Below, one piece after another: positions 43,950 to 57,900 of a stretch of 64,000 nt of DNA. Within the stretch, counting starts at the first letter, position 1, and each line of letters starts with the position of its first letter. The notes below the pieces were generated by a model. The model was not told the origin of the DNA and did no database searches. It was given only the letters and a program-made list of their open reading frames with translations. Position numbers and translations under genes: made by a program. Where the stretch lies: NCBI GenBank assembly GCA_003415625.1, contig PYIU01000007.1, positions 3,286,001 through 3,350,000 of the forward strand, in the 5' to 3' direction. This stretch comes from Aquanectria penicillioides. Lineage: Eukaryota > Ascomycota > Sordariomycetes > Hypocreales > Nectriaceae.

Positions 43950-46900
43950 TTTCTTTATCTTTTAGCTTATAGAGGCTAGTTAATTATTTATTATTAGCTT
44001 AATATGCTTTTAACTATAGTTCTAAAAGCGCTACTAAAAATATATTATATATCCTTTAGTATTGTTTTAGTAGGTATACCTAATATGCCTATTTACTAAC
44101 TTTACTAGCTATTGCAACCTTAATAAATCTTAAAGCTAGCTTTTTATTCTTAAAGTAGAAATTTTTAATAGATAGCCCTACTATATTTCCTTTTTTATAC
44201 TTTTTGGGTATATAGTTCTTATTGTAATACTTAGCTTAAGACTTTACTGCCTATTGCTAGCACTCCTATACCTTATTATGCACTTATTAAATAGTTATAA
44301 TGCATTTTGCAATGCCCTAAACTTAAATCTTTATTTATTATAGAATATATTTTATAACCTTTAGGTAATAACTATAAAGGGCTTATATTAGCAATATATT
44401 AATAATGCTATATTAGCTATTATTATATATAAATTCTACCTTTAGGAGTTATACTGCCTATCTTTAGGGTAAGCCCTTAGTATATACTTATAGGTACTTC
44501 TTTAGGACTTAATTAATACACTTTATTTAGCTATTTATTTAGGGATAGTGCACTATAAACAGTTAATAAATAGTTGCTTGCTTTTTTATTAGATCTTCCT
44601 AAAACTGGCTAATAAAGAGCTTATCCCTATTGCTTATAATGCCTTTTAAGGTACTAAATTGGCATTCTACCTACTTATAAAGTAATTTTACTAATTGCAC
44701 TACTATAAGCAACTTTTTAATAGGGATAAATATAGCATACTTTATTATATAGTATATAATTACTAGAATTGCATTATATTCCTTGCCATTAAAGTAGGCA
44801 CTATTAGGCAGCCCTATAATAAAGTCTATACTTATTTTTTAAAATGGGTATGCTAGTAATAGCAGTAATTAAAGTTGCCTATAGGGCCTATACCTTAGCA
44901 TGTATATGCCTTAGTATTGCTAATATTATAGTATATAGTCTTTTATATCTTTTATAATATTCTTTTAATAGAATTTTTAGCTAATAAGATTTAAGATCTT
45001 AGCGGCTCCTATATACTCTATTTTAGGGTTATTATAATGCCTTTATAGGATCTCTATTTATAATATTTTTTAATTAGGAATTATTAATCTTTCTTTATAA
45101 AAAAAAGTACTTTATTTATTATAATAGTAGTTTTTTTTCTTTTTGGCTGCTAAGCAAACTTTTATTATTTACTATTAATAAAATTTATTATTAGCCTATA
45201 GTCTATAAATAAAGTCTTTTAGCTTATAAAATAATTGCAATAAAAATGCTATTTTACTCTCTATAAGCTTAATTATAATTAGGTATAGAATATACTATTT
45301 TAGTATAGTAACTCTAGCTTTAAGCGGTTTCTTTTGATTGGTCTTTTTTACTGCTATCCGTTAAGTATGCTTTAATTGCTATATAATAGCACTACCCCTC
45401 TTTTAGGTATATATAGTAATAATAGAAATAGTTAAGCTTTAATAGTAATTGTTTAATCTAATAGTTAAATCTAGCCTTAAAGGTAAAGGCACCTCTTTTT
45501 TTTTAACTATTATAGGCTTTACTCTTTTAAGGCTGGCTCTTATAGCTTATATATATACCCTAGCAGTTAGGGTTTTACCCTTTAAACCTGCAATCATTTT
45601 ATATATATCTAGCAATAGCTTATCTATTAACTAAAGCTTTACTAATAGTATAGGGATTATATTTTAATAGAAGATTTCTCCTTATATATAATTAGGATAT
45701 TTAAACAGTCTATTGGCTGGGTTTAACTTCTCTAGCCAATACTATATATTAAAGTTAAAGGGTGCTAGTTAATAGATTTAATAGGCAAGCCTTCCTTAAA
45801 GGTTCTGCATTAATATAAAGACTATACCTTTTAGGGCTTTATAATCTATTAATATTAAAAACTTTTTTAATAGTTTTAATAGATAATAGCTTTAGTGCTT
45901 TAGGCTTTCTATAATAGCTAAAAGCTTCTATTAGCCTATTGCCTAATATTATTTTATATCTAAAAGCTTCTTTAATTAATATATAATTAGTCTTTATTAA
46001 TCCCCTATTAATTAAAATAAAATGCTAGCTATTGCCCTAAAGGATATATCTATCTCTACTTTAATGTATAGGGTAGGGTTCTAGTATTATAAAATAATTA
46101 TAAAATAAAAAGCCTTCTTTAGTTTTTAAAATGCCTTTTTAGCTTTTAGGCTTTAAATAAACTCTTCTATTTTATAGCCTTTTTTATTGCCTTTTAGCAT
46201 TACTATTAGTAGGCTAATTATACTTAAGTATTTTAGAATGAATTTTCTATAAAAATTGCAAAAGCCTAAGAATACCTAAACCTTTTAATATATTTAAGGT
46301 AGCTTCTATTTAGCAATTGCTTGTACTTTACTTAACTCCATTTTTAGGCCTTTTTAGGTTATTATATACCCTAAAAACTCTACCTTTTATTAATAGAATA
46401 TATATTTAAATAGCTTAGTATATAATTATGCTTTATAGAGTCTTTATAGAACCTTTAATATATTTTTAATGTATTATTTCTATATTTTAAAGTATACAAT
46501 AATATTATTTAAATATGCTATATAATATATATTTAGCAATCCAATAAGTATTTAATGGATATATATTTAAAAAGTGGCTAGTGCATTAGTTAAATTAAAT
46601 GGCATTACTATATATTTAAAGTGTTTATATCTTATTTAAAATGCAGTCTTTTAGCAATTGCTAGGCTTAATATAGATCTAATAGTAGGCATTCTAAATAT
46701 TAATCTTTAAGATCTATTTTATATTAGTTAGGCAGTTTAGTAAGTCCCCTATTAATAGCAATAGGTAGTGGTTCTTAATAGTTATAGCATTAAGACTTTA
46801 GTAATCTATATATAGTTATAGCATTCTATCCTTCTTTAATATAAATAATATAAAAGCTTCTGCCTTATTTATAGAGATATTAATTTATCTATTTACTATA

Positions 46901-48800
46901 TTTTTAGCAATATACTCTTTTAGGGCTTCTGCCTATTAGCTATTAGTTAAGTATACTAAACTATATAGCGGCTTTTTGCCCTCCTAAAGGTTAATGCTAT
47001 ACTTTACCCCTTTTAAAAGTAGCAGCCCTTTAGCGGCTTCCTTACTAAATATCTTTTATTTAGACTTTAGCTTTAAAGGCAATACTCCTAAAGCTAGCTT
47101 TAGCTCTTTATTTAATTTAACTATTAGTTGCTTATTTAGCAATAGTATGCTATATATATATATAACTTAAGCTTGCTCCTTATTCTATAGGAGTTCTTCT
47201 GCAAATGCTTTTAGGTTAACTAAAGATATAGGCTTATAGTTTTAAATTGCAATTTAGGTATTAATCTCTATTCCTTCCTTCTCTATAGAGGCATTAGAGA
47301 GGAGTAGGTTACTAGCCCCTTTAGGGTATAGCATTTTAATAAATATTTGCTTAATTTTTTAGGAAAAACCCTTTAAATAAATCAAAAAGAATATTAATAT
47401 ATATATACTGCTAAAGGGAGTTACTTTATTTTAGAAATCTTATAAGCTAGATGCCTTTTAATCCTTAACTAAATATAGATCTAGCTCCTTAATTAATTTT
47501 ATATTAATAAGGTTAACTTATATATAGATATCTATATTTATATAGACCTTAACTTTAATATGCCCTTAAAGGGCAATTGCCTTACCTATAATAATATTTC
47601 CAATTAAAATTATCTTTAGTTTTAATATAGAAACTTTAGCTATAATCTCTATATTTTTTTATTTTTTAAGGAGTCCTAAGATTCCTTAAGTATAGTACTA
47701 ATAGATTAGATCTATATATATTTTTATAGTTAGGCTAGCTTTAGCTTATAGCCTTAATCCCTAAAGCCCTTTTTAGGTAGCCTATAGTCTATAGCTAGAT
47801 GGCCTAGCCTATTATAGTTATAGCAGTATAGTTAATTTAACCTACTGCCTTTTGGCTTATTGCTATATAGTTATTGTTCTTGCAATTTGCCTAAGGTATA
47901 TAGACCCTTTAGGCTATAGAAACTTATGCCCCCTTTAAATAAAGGCCTTAAATAGCTCTTTAAATAGATCGCTTTTTAAGGTCTATTTAAGCCATTAAAA
48001 GGATAGCTTCTCTTACAATTCTTACTTAAAGCTTGCTTATTTTCCTCCTTAATATAGGCCTATAGCCTTTCTGCCTTATAGGCTATATCCCTTAGTTTTA
48101 AAAGGTCTATTTGCTTATAGTTTATTTCCTTCTTTAAGGATTTCTATAAGCTATAATAGTATTAATAGGCCCTATCCTTACTTTTTTCTTTATAGTCTAG
48201 GGTCCCTAAAGATAGATATATTGCGCTTTAAGCATAAAAGTAATCTATTAAGAACTGCTTAATAAACTATTAAAGTTCTAGTAGCTTATTTTATAATTCC
48301 CTCTCTTAAAGGTTTAAGTTTATATACTTCTTTTGCATAAAGTTAATAAAGTCTTACTATAAGGGGCTCTTTAAGCTTCCTTTATAGTTCCTCCATTAAG
48401 TTTATAGGCTAAAGTTAAATTTAATTATTGCTTATTATATCTTTTATGTATTAATGCAGCTCAATTAAAGATTATTTACCAATTTAATAGCTTTTATTTA
48501 ATTATTAATCTTTATACCTATTGCATTCTTTATAAGGGTTCTATAATTATAAAATAGGGGTTTTTTATAGTCCCTCCTTAAGTTTATTATAGGGCAGTTA
48601 ATTAATTATTTTAGGATCTATATTTATATTAATTGCTACTCTACTATTATTAACTATTATTTAATAAGCATTTAAATAACTTATTATAAGGCCCTGCCTT
48701 ATGGCTTCTTTATACTTTATTGCAAGGGTATATTATGCTTATTGAATATTTTTTAATAGGTTTATTTACTTTAGGATATTAATTTTAAGTTATAGCTTAA
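43950..48800 (-). pseudogene. Gypsy copy A gag-pol remnant
   Basis: Positions are inferred by mirroring copy B (coordinate about 103794 minus the copy-B coordinate). The zinc-knuckle region reads similarly on the minus strand around 47780-47825. Stops interrupt all frames. Ends are approximate. Confidence 0.65.
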
Positions 48801-49064
48801 TTAATATATATAGAAGTCTATTAATATATTCTATTTTAGACTCTTTAAAGCTTCCTTAGCTATTAGCCTATTAATAGAATTTTAATTAATTAATTCTAAG
48901 GGCTATTAGTATCCCCCTTCCTCTTAAAATTAAGGAGTAATTAGCTTATTAGGGTCCTATTGCTAATACATTAGCAATCCCTTAAGTTATTTATTAATTG
49001 ATTGTATAGTTCCCTCTATTTTATGCTACGCTAATTACCCTATAGGGTATAAAAGTTAAAGAAT

Positions 49065-49257
49065 TATAAGGGTTGGCTAATTAAGGTAATATAAGATGGG
49101 TCTTTAGGTGACTTATATATTATATATAAGCTTTAACTTGCCGAGCGTTAGTCTATTGCTTAGCAATATATCTTTTATTTAAGGTGTGGCGGTATACCTA
49201 TATAGCTGTGCTTAAGAGCCCTGCTACCTATTAAGGTAAGTCCTCTATCTTTTTATA
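49065..49257 (-). repeat. Gypsy copy A, 5' LTR
   Basis: 193 bp, same sequence family as 41336-41528. The TG end here is TA, a transition. Confidence 0.9.
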
Positions 49258-49262
49258 TAGAG

Positions 49263-49341
49263 CCTAAGCGATAAAGTAAGGCTAAAAGGGACAGAAAGAA
49301 AACAAGAATATATATAATAATATAATTGGTTTAGTTTAATA
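49263..49341 (+). repeat. Copia 5' LTR, right fragment
   Basis: Matches the last 79 bp of the 3' LTR (CCTAAGCGATAAAG onward). Begins immediately after the second TAGAG copy. Confidence 0.88.
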
Positions 49342-49447
49342 ATTAAAAGTCTTAGAGCTGTATTTATTAATGCAGCTATAACTATTCAATTGAGCTCTAA
49401 AAGTAAGAAATGAACTTTATATTTTAATTTTAAACTAAATATATAAA

Positions 49448-52400
49448 ATGACTTTAAAGACCTATATCCTTAATAACCTAAACGATTAGAAAACCTTTAA
49501 ATAAAGCTATAAAGTAAAAATTACTATAAAATAAGTTAAAAAGCTTAAAATCCTTAAGGACTCTTTTTAATTTAAGACTACTTAAATTTTTAAGCCTATA
49601 ATATTAATTGCTATAAAATACTTTATAAAAAAGGAAGCTAAGGCTAAAAGCTTAAAATTAAAGTTTATTTAATTAATATAAAGGGCAACTATAATAATAG
49701 AGCTACTTTCTAAAAACTAAAAACTATTAAAATGCAAGCTTATAATATTTTACTATAATTAAGAAAAATATAAGATTAAAGTAAATAGAATCTATAATAT
49801 TTTTAATTAAATAATAAAGAAAATAAGCCTTTATTATATTTAAATATATTTATTTATAATAAATAAAGGGAATAATAATAATAATATTGCAAAATTCTAT
49901 AATAATCTTAAAGCTATATATAGAATTAATAATATACTAAAAGGAAAATAAGCTTAAAAACGCTATTTTAAAGTGCTAAAATAGACTTTAAACCCTAAAA
50001 TTATTTAGTAAGATTAAATTATTAATTAAGAATAGTCTATAAAGATTGTAACTATAAAAAATATTATTAAAGCCTTATACCTAAATGTATAGTTTATAGA
50101 CTTAAAATAATACCTTAAAAGTTACTTTTAAATATTCCTTTAAATTACTAAAGCATAATATAAAGATACTATTAAGAAAAGTACCTATATACTAGCTATT
50201 TTTACTTTAAGTTTTAAATATAAAATTAAAAAAAGAAAAGAAACTAAAGGAAAGCAATATAAAGCTTTAGTATAAAAGGGGAACTTTAGATCTATATTTT
50301 AAGGCTTAAACCTACCTTTTAAAAAATATTCTTATCTAAAGAGCTTATAACCTAAATAACTTAAGTTAAAGAAATAAAAATAAACTCTAAAGGAAGATAA
50401 TTACTGTATTTTATATAGGAAATTACACTTTAATGCTAATACCTAAAAGTACTAGATTGCATTCCCTAAAAATATATTTAAGTAAATAGAAAGGCAAAAG
50501 TAAATAGATAAAAGATAGAAAATATAGTTAAAAGATTAAATTAAAGTTTAAGAACTATATAAAAAGCTTAAAAAGCAAACTATATAATTAATTAAGGATT
50601 TAAACTAATAATTAATATTATAAATTCTAATCTTAAATTCTATAGCTATTTTTTTTATTTTATATAGTAAATACCTATTATAAATCTTAATTATACTTAA
50701 CTTAAGAATAATACTATATATTTTTAATAATAAAAAGAAATTTAAGAATCTTAAACTAGCTTTATTTAATAAAGTTATCTTTACTAAATTAAAGAACCTT
50801 TTAATCTTAAGATATAAAGATATAAAAATTAAAGTTTAAAACCTATAAGGTAAAGCTTGTTTTTTTATTTTAAGGTATATTGCTTACTGCCTATAAATTA
50901 AAATAAATCTAATCTTATTAAAAAGACTCTATTAATATAGTTATTAATAGAATTAAAGAAATAAAGATAATATTCTAAAATATAAAAGTAGGTAAGCTTT
51001 ATATAAATTAAAGATTGCTTATAATTAATATATTTTAGATTATAAGCCTATTACTTAAGAATAAAGCTTATTTATAATAAATAAACCTTATTATAACTTA
51101 TAGATACTAAAATATCTATAATAAGCAAAAGCTATAAAATAGCACTATTAATTAAATTATTTAGGACCTAAAGCATTAAAATATTTAGTTAACTATACTA
51201 TTAATATAAAGATTAAAGGCCTAATAATAGTTAAATATAATGCTTATAGATTAAGCAAAATAAAATACTAAAAGTATTATAAACTATAAATATAAAGCTT
51301 AATTCCTAAAGAGTAAGTTTCTTTAGACTTCTATAACTTTTAACCTAATATAATAAACCTTTCTTTATGTACTATTATAATAGACTATACATTAGGAATA
51401 TATTAAAACTACTACTTTAAAAATTAAAAAGAAGAATAATTATTATTAATACTATAAAACTTTACTTAAATATTAAAAATAAAATATAGAATTAAACTTT
51501 AAGTAATAGAAATAGATAATAAGCTTTAAAAGAGCAATCTAATCTATATATAGCTAGATTAAAGAGGAATAGTAGTAAAAGAAAGTGCCCCTTAAATATA
51601 GTAATAGAATAGATCAAAAGAATATTTTAAGGGAATAATAAAAGAGAAAATAAAAGTTCTTACAATTAAAAGTAATCTATTAGCTAAACTATAGCTAAAG
51701 ATAGTAAAAACAATAATATATTTACTAAATTAAACTCTAAAATAGGGACTTAAGTAAAAAATACTATATAAGAGCTTCTTTTTATTAATTTAAAGCTTAA
51801 ATAAGGATTGCAAGCTATAAATTACTTACCTTAGGATAATTAATTATAAATTATTTATAATAACTAAAAACGCTTAATTAAAGAAGAATTAACTTATATT
51901 TAGAATAAGCCTAAAGGCTTAAATAGGTTATTTTATAGAATATAATTCCTAAAACCTTTTTTGCATTTAGAATTTAATTATTAATTAAGTGTATATAACT
52001 TAAGATATTATCTTTAATAAAGAAGATCTCTTTTTAGTAAGTAATACTAAAATAAAAGAAACTATAGGTAAAAAGACCCTTAAAGAAATATAAATATAAA
52101 TAAAAGCTCTTTTTAATATTAAATAGGTTAATTAAGTAGATAATACTAATTAACTATAAGATAAGCTTTAAACTATTAAAATAAGCCTTTAAAATATAAT
52201 TAAAGATTTAAAAACTAAAAAGAAAAAGAATATAAATAAACTATAGATTAAAAATAAAAAATATACTTAACTATAATTTAAACCCTTTCTAACTCTATTA
52301 GAAAGTCCAGCTTCTGCCTTTTTAGCTTTAGCAATAAAGTAAAGAGGAAAACACTTAATACCCCTAATACTAAACACTAGCTTATAGAGGGAATAGATTA

Positions 52401-54130
52401 AGCTCTATTAAGCCTTCTTTATAAAAATAAAAGCTATATTATTTAGAAAATGCAAAAATACTATTATAATTAAGGCAATGCATATTAAAATTAAATATAG
52501 AAAGTGTAAATTAAAATATAAGCTATAAAAAGATAAAATAGACCTTATTTAAAAAAAATAAGAACTCTATTAAAAGAACCTACCTTAAGTATTAAGTTTT
52601 TATAGAAATATTCTTAGGCATAAGTTTAAGGCTATATTCCTAAAAGCAAAGAAAATATACTTAAAGAGTTACTAATAAATAAAGTCTTAAATTAAAACAC
52701 TAAAAAGTAAAATTAAGTTTTATAACTTATAACTTATTAACTATATATAGATTTATATATATAAGTTTAATAAATATAAATACTTATAGAAATATAAAGC
52801 TAGATTTATTATTTAAGGAGATTAATAGCAAAAGGTAAGTTCTAAAGAAATATATATTGCTATATTAATAGAAAAATCATTTAGAACCCTACTTATAATT
52901 GCAGTAAGGTTCGATCTTAAAATGCTATAATTTAATATAGTAAATACATTTATAAATATAAAACTACTAATAGATATATTTATAAGACCTTTATTAAAAT
53001 ATAAAAAGAGCAAAAATAAAGGTTAAGTATTATTACTTAAAAAAGCACTTTATAGACTAAAAATTACATCTCTTTTATAGTAAATAAAGCTTAAAATAAT
53101 ATTATAAAATATTAGTTTTAAATTAATCCCTTATAAACTATACTACTATAGTAAAAGTAGAGTTTTTATTTTCTTTTATATAAATAATATTATAATAATA
53201 TATACTAAAAGATATAAACTAATTGCAAATAAAGTAATTATAGGTCTAAAGTTAAAATATAAACTAATTAATAGAAGCAAGCTATAATAGTTCCTTAAGA
53301 TAGAGATTATCTAAAAATAAAATTAAAAATTAATTTAAATAACTTAAAACTTATACTTAAAGAAGATTTATAAATTATATACTTTAAATAAAGGAAATGC
53401 AACTTTAATAGAGAAAATAGAACTCTTCCTAAATAAGTAAATTGCTAGATAAAGTACAATAAATTAATATAAATAAATAATTAGCTTAATCCTTTATATA
53501 GTAGTTATTACTTAATTAAATATTGTATTTACTGTATTATATTTTATAAAATTTATAATAAATTTAGGGGAACTCTATATAAAGGCAGTAAATTAAGTAT
53601 TAAGTTATTTTTATACAATTTATTTTCTTACTTTATAGCTTAAAGGCAAAGATAACTTTTTAATATATAGTAATATATCTTTTGCTAATAATATATTAAA
53701 TTGAAAAAGTTTATAAGTATATACAATAAAACTTTTTAATAGATTAATTAAATAGCATATAAATAAATAAAATATAGTTATAATATTAACTATAAAGGTA
53801 AAATTGCTTATTCTCTTTTAAGCTATAAAGGAAGGACTCTATTAATAGAGACTACTTATAGAACTTAAAATTAAGCTTTAAAATCTTATTTTAAAACTTA
53901 TTTATAATAATTAATAGACAATTAGATTTATTTAAAATCCTTTTAAAAAATTAAAGATTAAGCTTAAATATATTAATATATATAATTATTAGCTAAGGCA
54001 ATTTATAATAGTAAAAACAATCTCTATTTTATATAAATAAAGTATAAAATTAATAGCTAATAGTTTAATAAAGCTATTATAAGGCAAAACCTTTCTTAAG
54101 AGCTAAAAATAACTTAAACTTATAGATTTA
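49448..54130 (+). pseudogene. Copia gag-pol remnant
   Basis: Starts with an ATG at 49448 (MTLKTYILNNLND, then a stop where Trp is likely lost) and is riddled with TAA/TAG. The RT active site reads FYINN at 53174-53188 where FYVDD is expected; Asp to Asn by G-to-A change is a RIP-type mutation. About 15-20 codons later KYKLIN and FLKIEI resemble the Copia stretch before FLGIEI. RNase H reads YSNISFANN at 53666-53692 where YSDASFADD is usual, followed about 45 codons on by ACT-ATA-AAG-like remains of TEAEL. Ends near 54130. It cannot encode a working protein. Integrase lies between gag and RT but its motifs are too decayed to place. Confidence 0.8.
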
Positions 54131-54536
54131 ATAAAATGCATTTAAATATAATAAAGTTAAAATTTATAAGAATATATAATTAAGGAAATACTAAAAGGCT
54201 TATAGCTTTAATGTTTAATATTATAAAAATAGTAAAGAAATAAAATATTAATATAATAAAATTTATTAATTTAATGCTACTATAATAGCTATTAGCTAAA
54301 AGGTAAAATAATAAAATAAGCTATAAAATAGCAAAATAAACTTTAAAATAATTTTAATTATTTTATCTATTAAAAATAAAAGTCTTTAATAAATAGAAAG
54401 ATACCTATAGTGCATTTACTTAATATAACTTTAATAGCAATACATTATTTATTTTTCTTCTATAATATAAAAGTTAATTTTATAGTTTAAAATATAAAAA
54501 TAAAGTACTAAATTAAACTTTTATCTTTTTTATAAT

Positions 54537-54729
54537 TGTAAAGAAATAGAGGACTTACCTTAATAGGTAGTAGGGCTCTTAAGCATAGCCACATAAATAC
54601 ATTACCATACCTTAAATAAAAGATATATTGCTAAGCAATAGACCAACACTTAGTAAGTTAAAGCTTATATACAATATATAAATTACCTAAAGACCTATCT
54701 TATATTACCTTAATCAGCCAACCCTTACA
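54537..54729 (+). repeat. Gypsy copy B, 5' LTR
   Basis: 193 bp with intact TG..CA ends. Confidence 0.9.
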
Positions 54730-54999
54730 ATTCTTTAATTTCTATACCCTATAGGGTAATCAATACAGCATAAAATAAAAAGAACTATACAATTAATTAA
54801 TAAATAACTTAAGGGATTGCTAATATATTAGCAATAGGACTTTAATAAGCCAATTACTCCTTAATTTTAAGAGGAAAGAGAATATTAATAGCCCCTAAAA
54901 CCAACCAATTAAAATTCTATTAATAGGCTAATAGCTAAAAAAGCTCTAAAAAGTCTAAAATAAAATATATTAATAGACTTTTATATATATTAATTAAGC

Positions 55000-57900
55000 T
55001 ATAACTTAAGATTAATATTTTAAGGCAAATAAATCCATTAAGGAATATTTAATAAGCATAATATACTCTTGCAATAAAGCATAAAGAAGCCATAAGGTAG
55101 GGCCTTACAATAAATTATTTAAATGCTTATTAAATAATAATTAATAATAGTAAAGCAGCAATTAATATAAATATAGATCCTAAAATAATTAATTAATTGC
55201 TTTATAATAAACTTAAAAAGGGACTATAAAAAACCCCTATTTTATAATTATAAAACCCTTATAGAGAATGCAATAAGCATAAAGATTAATAACTAAATAA
55301 AAGCCATTAAATCAATAAACAATCTTTAATTAAGCTATACTAATATATAGAAAATATAATAGGCAATAATTAAATTTAACTTTAGCCTATAAATTTAATA
55401 AAAGAACTATAAAGGGAGCCTAAAGAGCCCCTTATAGTAAGACTTTATTAACTTTATGCAAAAAAAGCATATAAACTTAAACCTTTAAAAAAGGGAATTA
55501 TAAAATAAGCTATTAAAACTTTAATAGTCTATTAAGCAATCCCTAATAGATTACTTTTGCGCTTAAAGCGCAATATATCTATCCTTAAGGACCCTAAACT
55601 ATAAAAAAAAAAGTAAGAATAGAGCCTATTAATACTATTATAGCTTATAGAAATCCTTAAAGAAGGAGATAAACTATAAGTAAATAGACCTCTTAAAACT
55701 AAAGGATATAGCCTATAAGGTAAAAAGGCTATAGGCCTATATTAAGGAGAAAAATAAATAAGCTTTAAGTAAGAATTATAAAAGAAGCTATCCTTTTAAT
55801 AGCTTAAATAGACCTTAAAAAGCAATCTATTTAAAGAGCTATTTAAGGCCTTTATCTAAAGGGGGCGTAAGTTTCTATAGCCTAAAGGGTCTATATACCT
55901 TAGGCAAGTTGCAAGAACGATAACTATATAGCAATAAGCTAAAAGGCAGTGGGTTAAATTAACTATACTGCTATAACTGCAATAAGCTAAGCTACCTAAC
56001 TATAGACTGTAGGCTACTTAAAAAGGGCTTTAGGGATTAAGGCTATAAGCTAAAGCTAGCCTAACTATAAAAATATATATAGATCCAATCTATTAATACT
56101 ATACTTAAGGAATTTTAGGACTCCTTAAAAAATAAGAAAATATAAGGACTATAGCTAAAGTTCCTATATTAAAACTAAGAATAATCCTAATTAAGAACAT
56201 TATTATAGGTAAGGCAATTGCCCTTTAAGGGCATATTAAAGTTAAGGTTTATATAGATATAGATACCTATATATAAATTAACCTTATTAATATAAGATTA
56301 ATTAAGGAGCTAGACCTATATTTAGCTAAGGATTAAAAGGCATTTAACTTATAAAATTTCTAGGGTAGAGTGACTCCCTTTAATAGTATATATATATTAA
56401 TATTCTTTTTAATTTATTTAAAGGGTTTTCCTTAAAAAATTAAGTAAATATTTATTAAAATGCTATACCCTAAAGGGGCTAGCAATCTACTCCTTTTTAA
56501 TGCCTTTATAGAAAAGAAAGGAATAAAGATTAATACTTAAACTATAACTTAAAACTATAAGCCTATATCTTTAGTTAATCTAAAAGTATTTATAAAAAAA
56601 CTCTTATAGAATAGAGAGTAAGCTTAAGTTATATATATATATAGTATACTATTGCTAAATAAGTAATTAATAGCTAAATTAAGTAAAGAGCTAAAGCTAG
56701 CTTTAGGAGTATTGCCTTTAAAGCTAAAGTCTAAATAAAAGATATTTAATAAAGAAGCTACTAAAAGGCCACTACTTTTAGAAAAAGTAAAGTATAGCAT
56801 TAACCTTTAAAAGGGCAAGAAGCTACTATATAATTTAGTATACTTAATTAATAGCTAATAGGCAAAAGCCCTAAAAGAGTATATTATTAAAAATACAGTA
56901 AATAGATAAATTAATACCTCTATAAATAAGATAAGAGCCCCTATATTATTTATACTAAAGAAGGATAGAATGCTATAATTATATATAGATTATTAAGGTC
57001 TTAATGCTATAATTATTAAGAACCACTACCTATTACTATTAATAGAGGACTTATTAAACTGCCTAATTAATGCAAAATAGATCTTAAAGATTGATATTTA
57101 AAATGCCTATTACTAAATCTATATTAAGCCTAGCAATTGCTAAAAGATTGCATTTTAAATAAAATATAAATACTTTAAATATATAGTAATGCTATTCGGT
57201 TTAATTAATATACTAGCTACTTTTTAAGTATATATCTATTAAATACTTATTAAATTGCTAAATATATATTATATAGTATACCTAAATAATATTATTGTAT
57301 ACTCTAAAATATAGAAATAATACACTAAAAATATATTAAAGGTCTTATAAAGACTCTATAAAGCATAATTATATACTAAGCTATCTAAATATGCATTCTA
57401 CTAATAAAAGGTAGAGTTTCTAGAGTATATAATAACCTAAAAAGGCCTAAAAATAAAGCTAAATAAAGTATAAGCAGTTGCTAAATAAAAGCTACTTTAA
57501 ATATATTAAAAGGTTTAAGTATTTTTAGGCTTTTGCAATTTCTATAGAAAATTCATCCTAAAATACTTAAGTATAACTAGCCTACTAATAGTAATACTAA
57601 AAGGCAGTAAAAAAGGCTATAAAATAAAAGAGTTTATTTAAAGCCTAAAAGCTAAAAAGGCATTTTAAAAACTAAAAGAGGCTTTTTGTTTTATAACTAT
57701 TTTATAATATTAAAACCCTACTTTATGCACTAAAGTAAAGATAGATATATCCCTTAAAGCAATAGCTAGCATTCTATCTTAATTAATAAAGAATTAATAG
57801 AGACTAATTGCATATTAATTAAAAAAGCTTTTAAATATAAAATAATATTAGGCAATAGGCTAATAGAAGCTTTTAGCTATTATAAAAAGCCTAAAGCACT

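Larger units (their letters stand above)
41336..49257 (-). mobile_element. Ty3/Gypsy LTR retrotransposon, copy A, inserted in the Copia 5' LTR
   Basis: 7922 bp with direct repeats 41336-41528 and 49065-49257, both 193 bp. The target duplication TAGAG is at 41331-41335 and 49258-49262. Coding is on the minus strand: the degenerate zinc knuckle lies near 47780-47825 and RT near 46490-46825, at positions mirroring copy B. The polypurine tract lies just inside the left LTR (complement of CCCCTTTCCTCTT, 41533-41545), confirming that the left LTR is the 3' one. The two LTRs differ by transitions only in my reading, as expected from RIP. Confidence 0.92.

Noticed and set aside
45449..45634. 61-codon plus-strand open frame inside Gypsy copy A
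   Set aside because: It lies antisense within pol and I saw no conserved counterpart in copy B.
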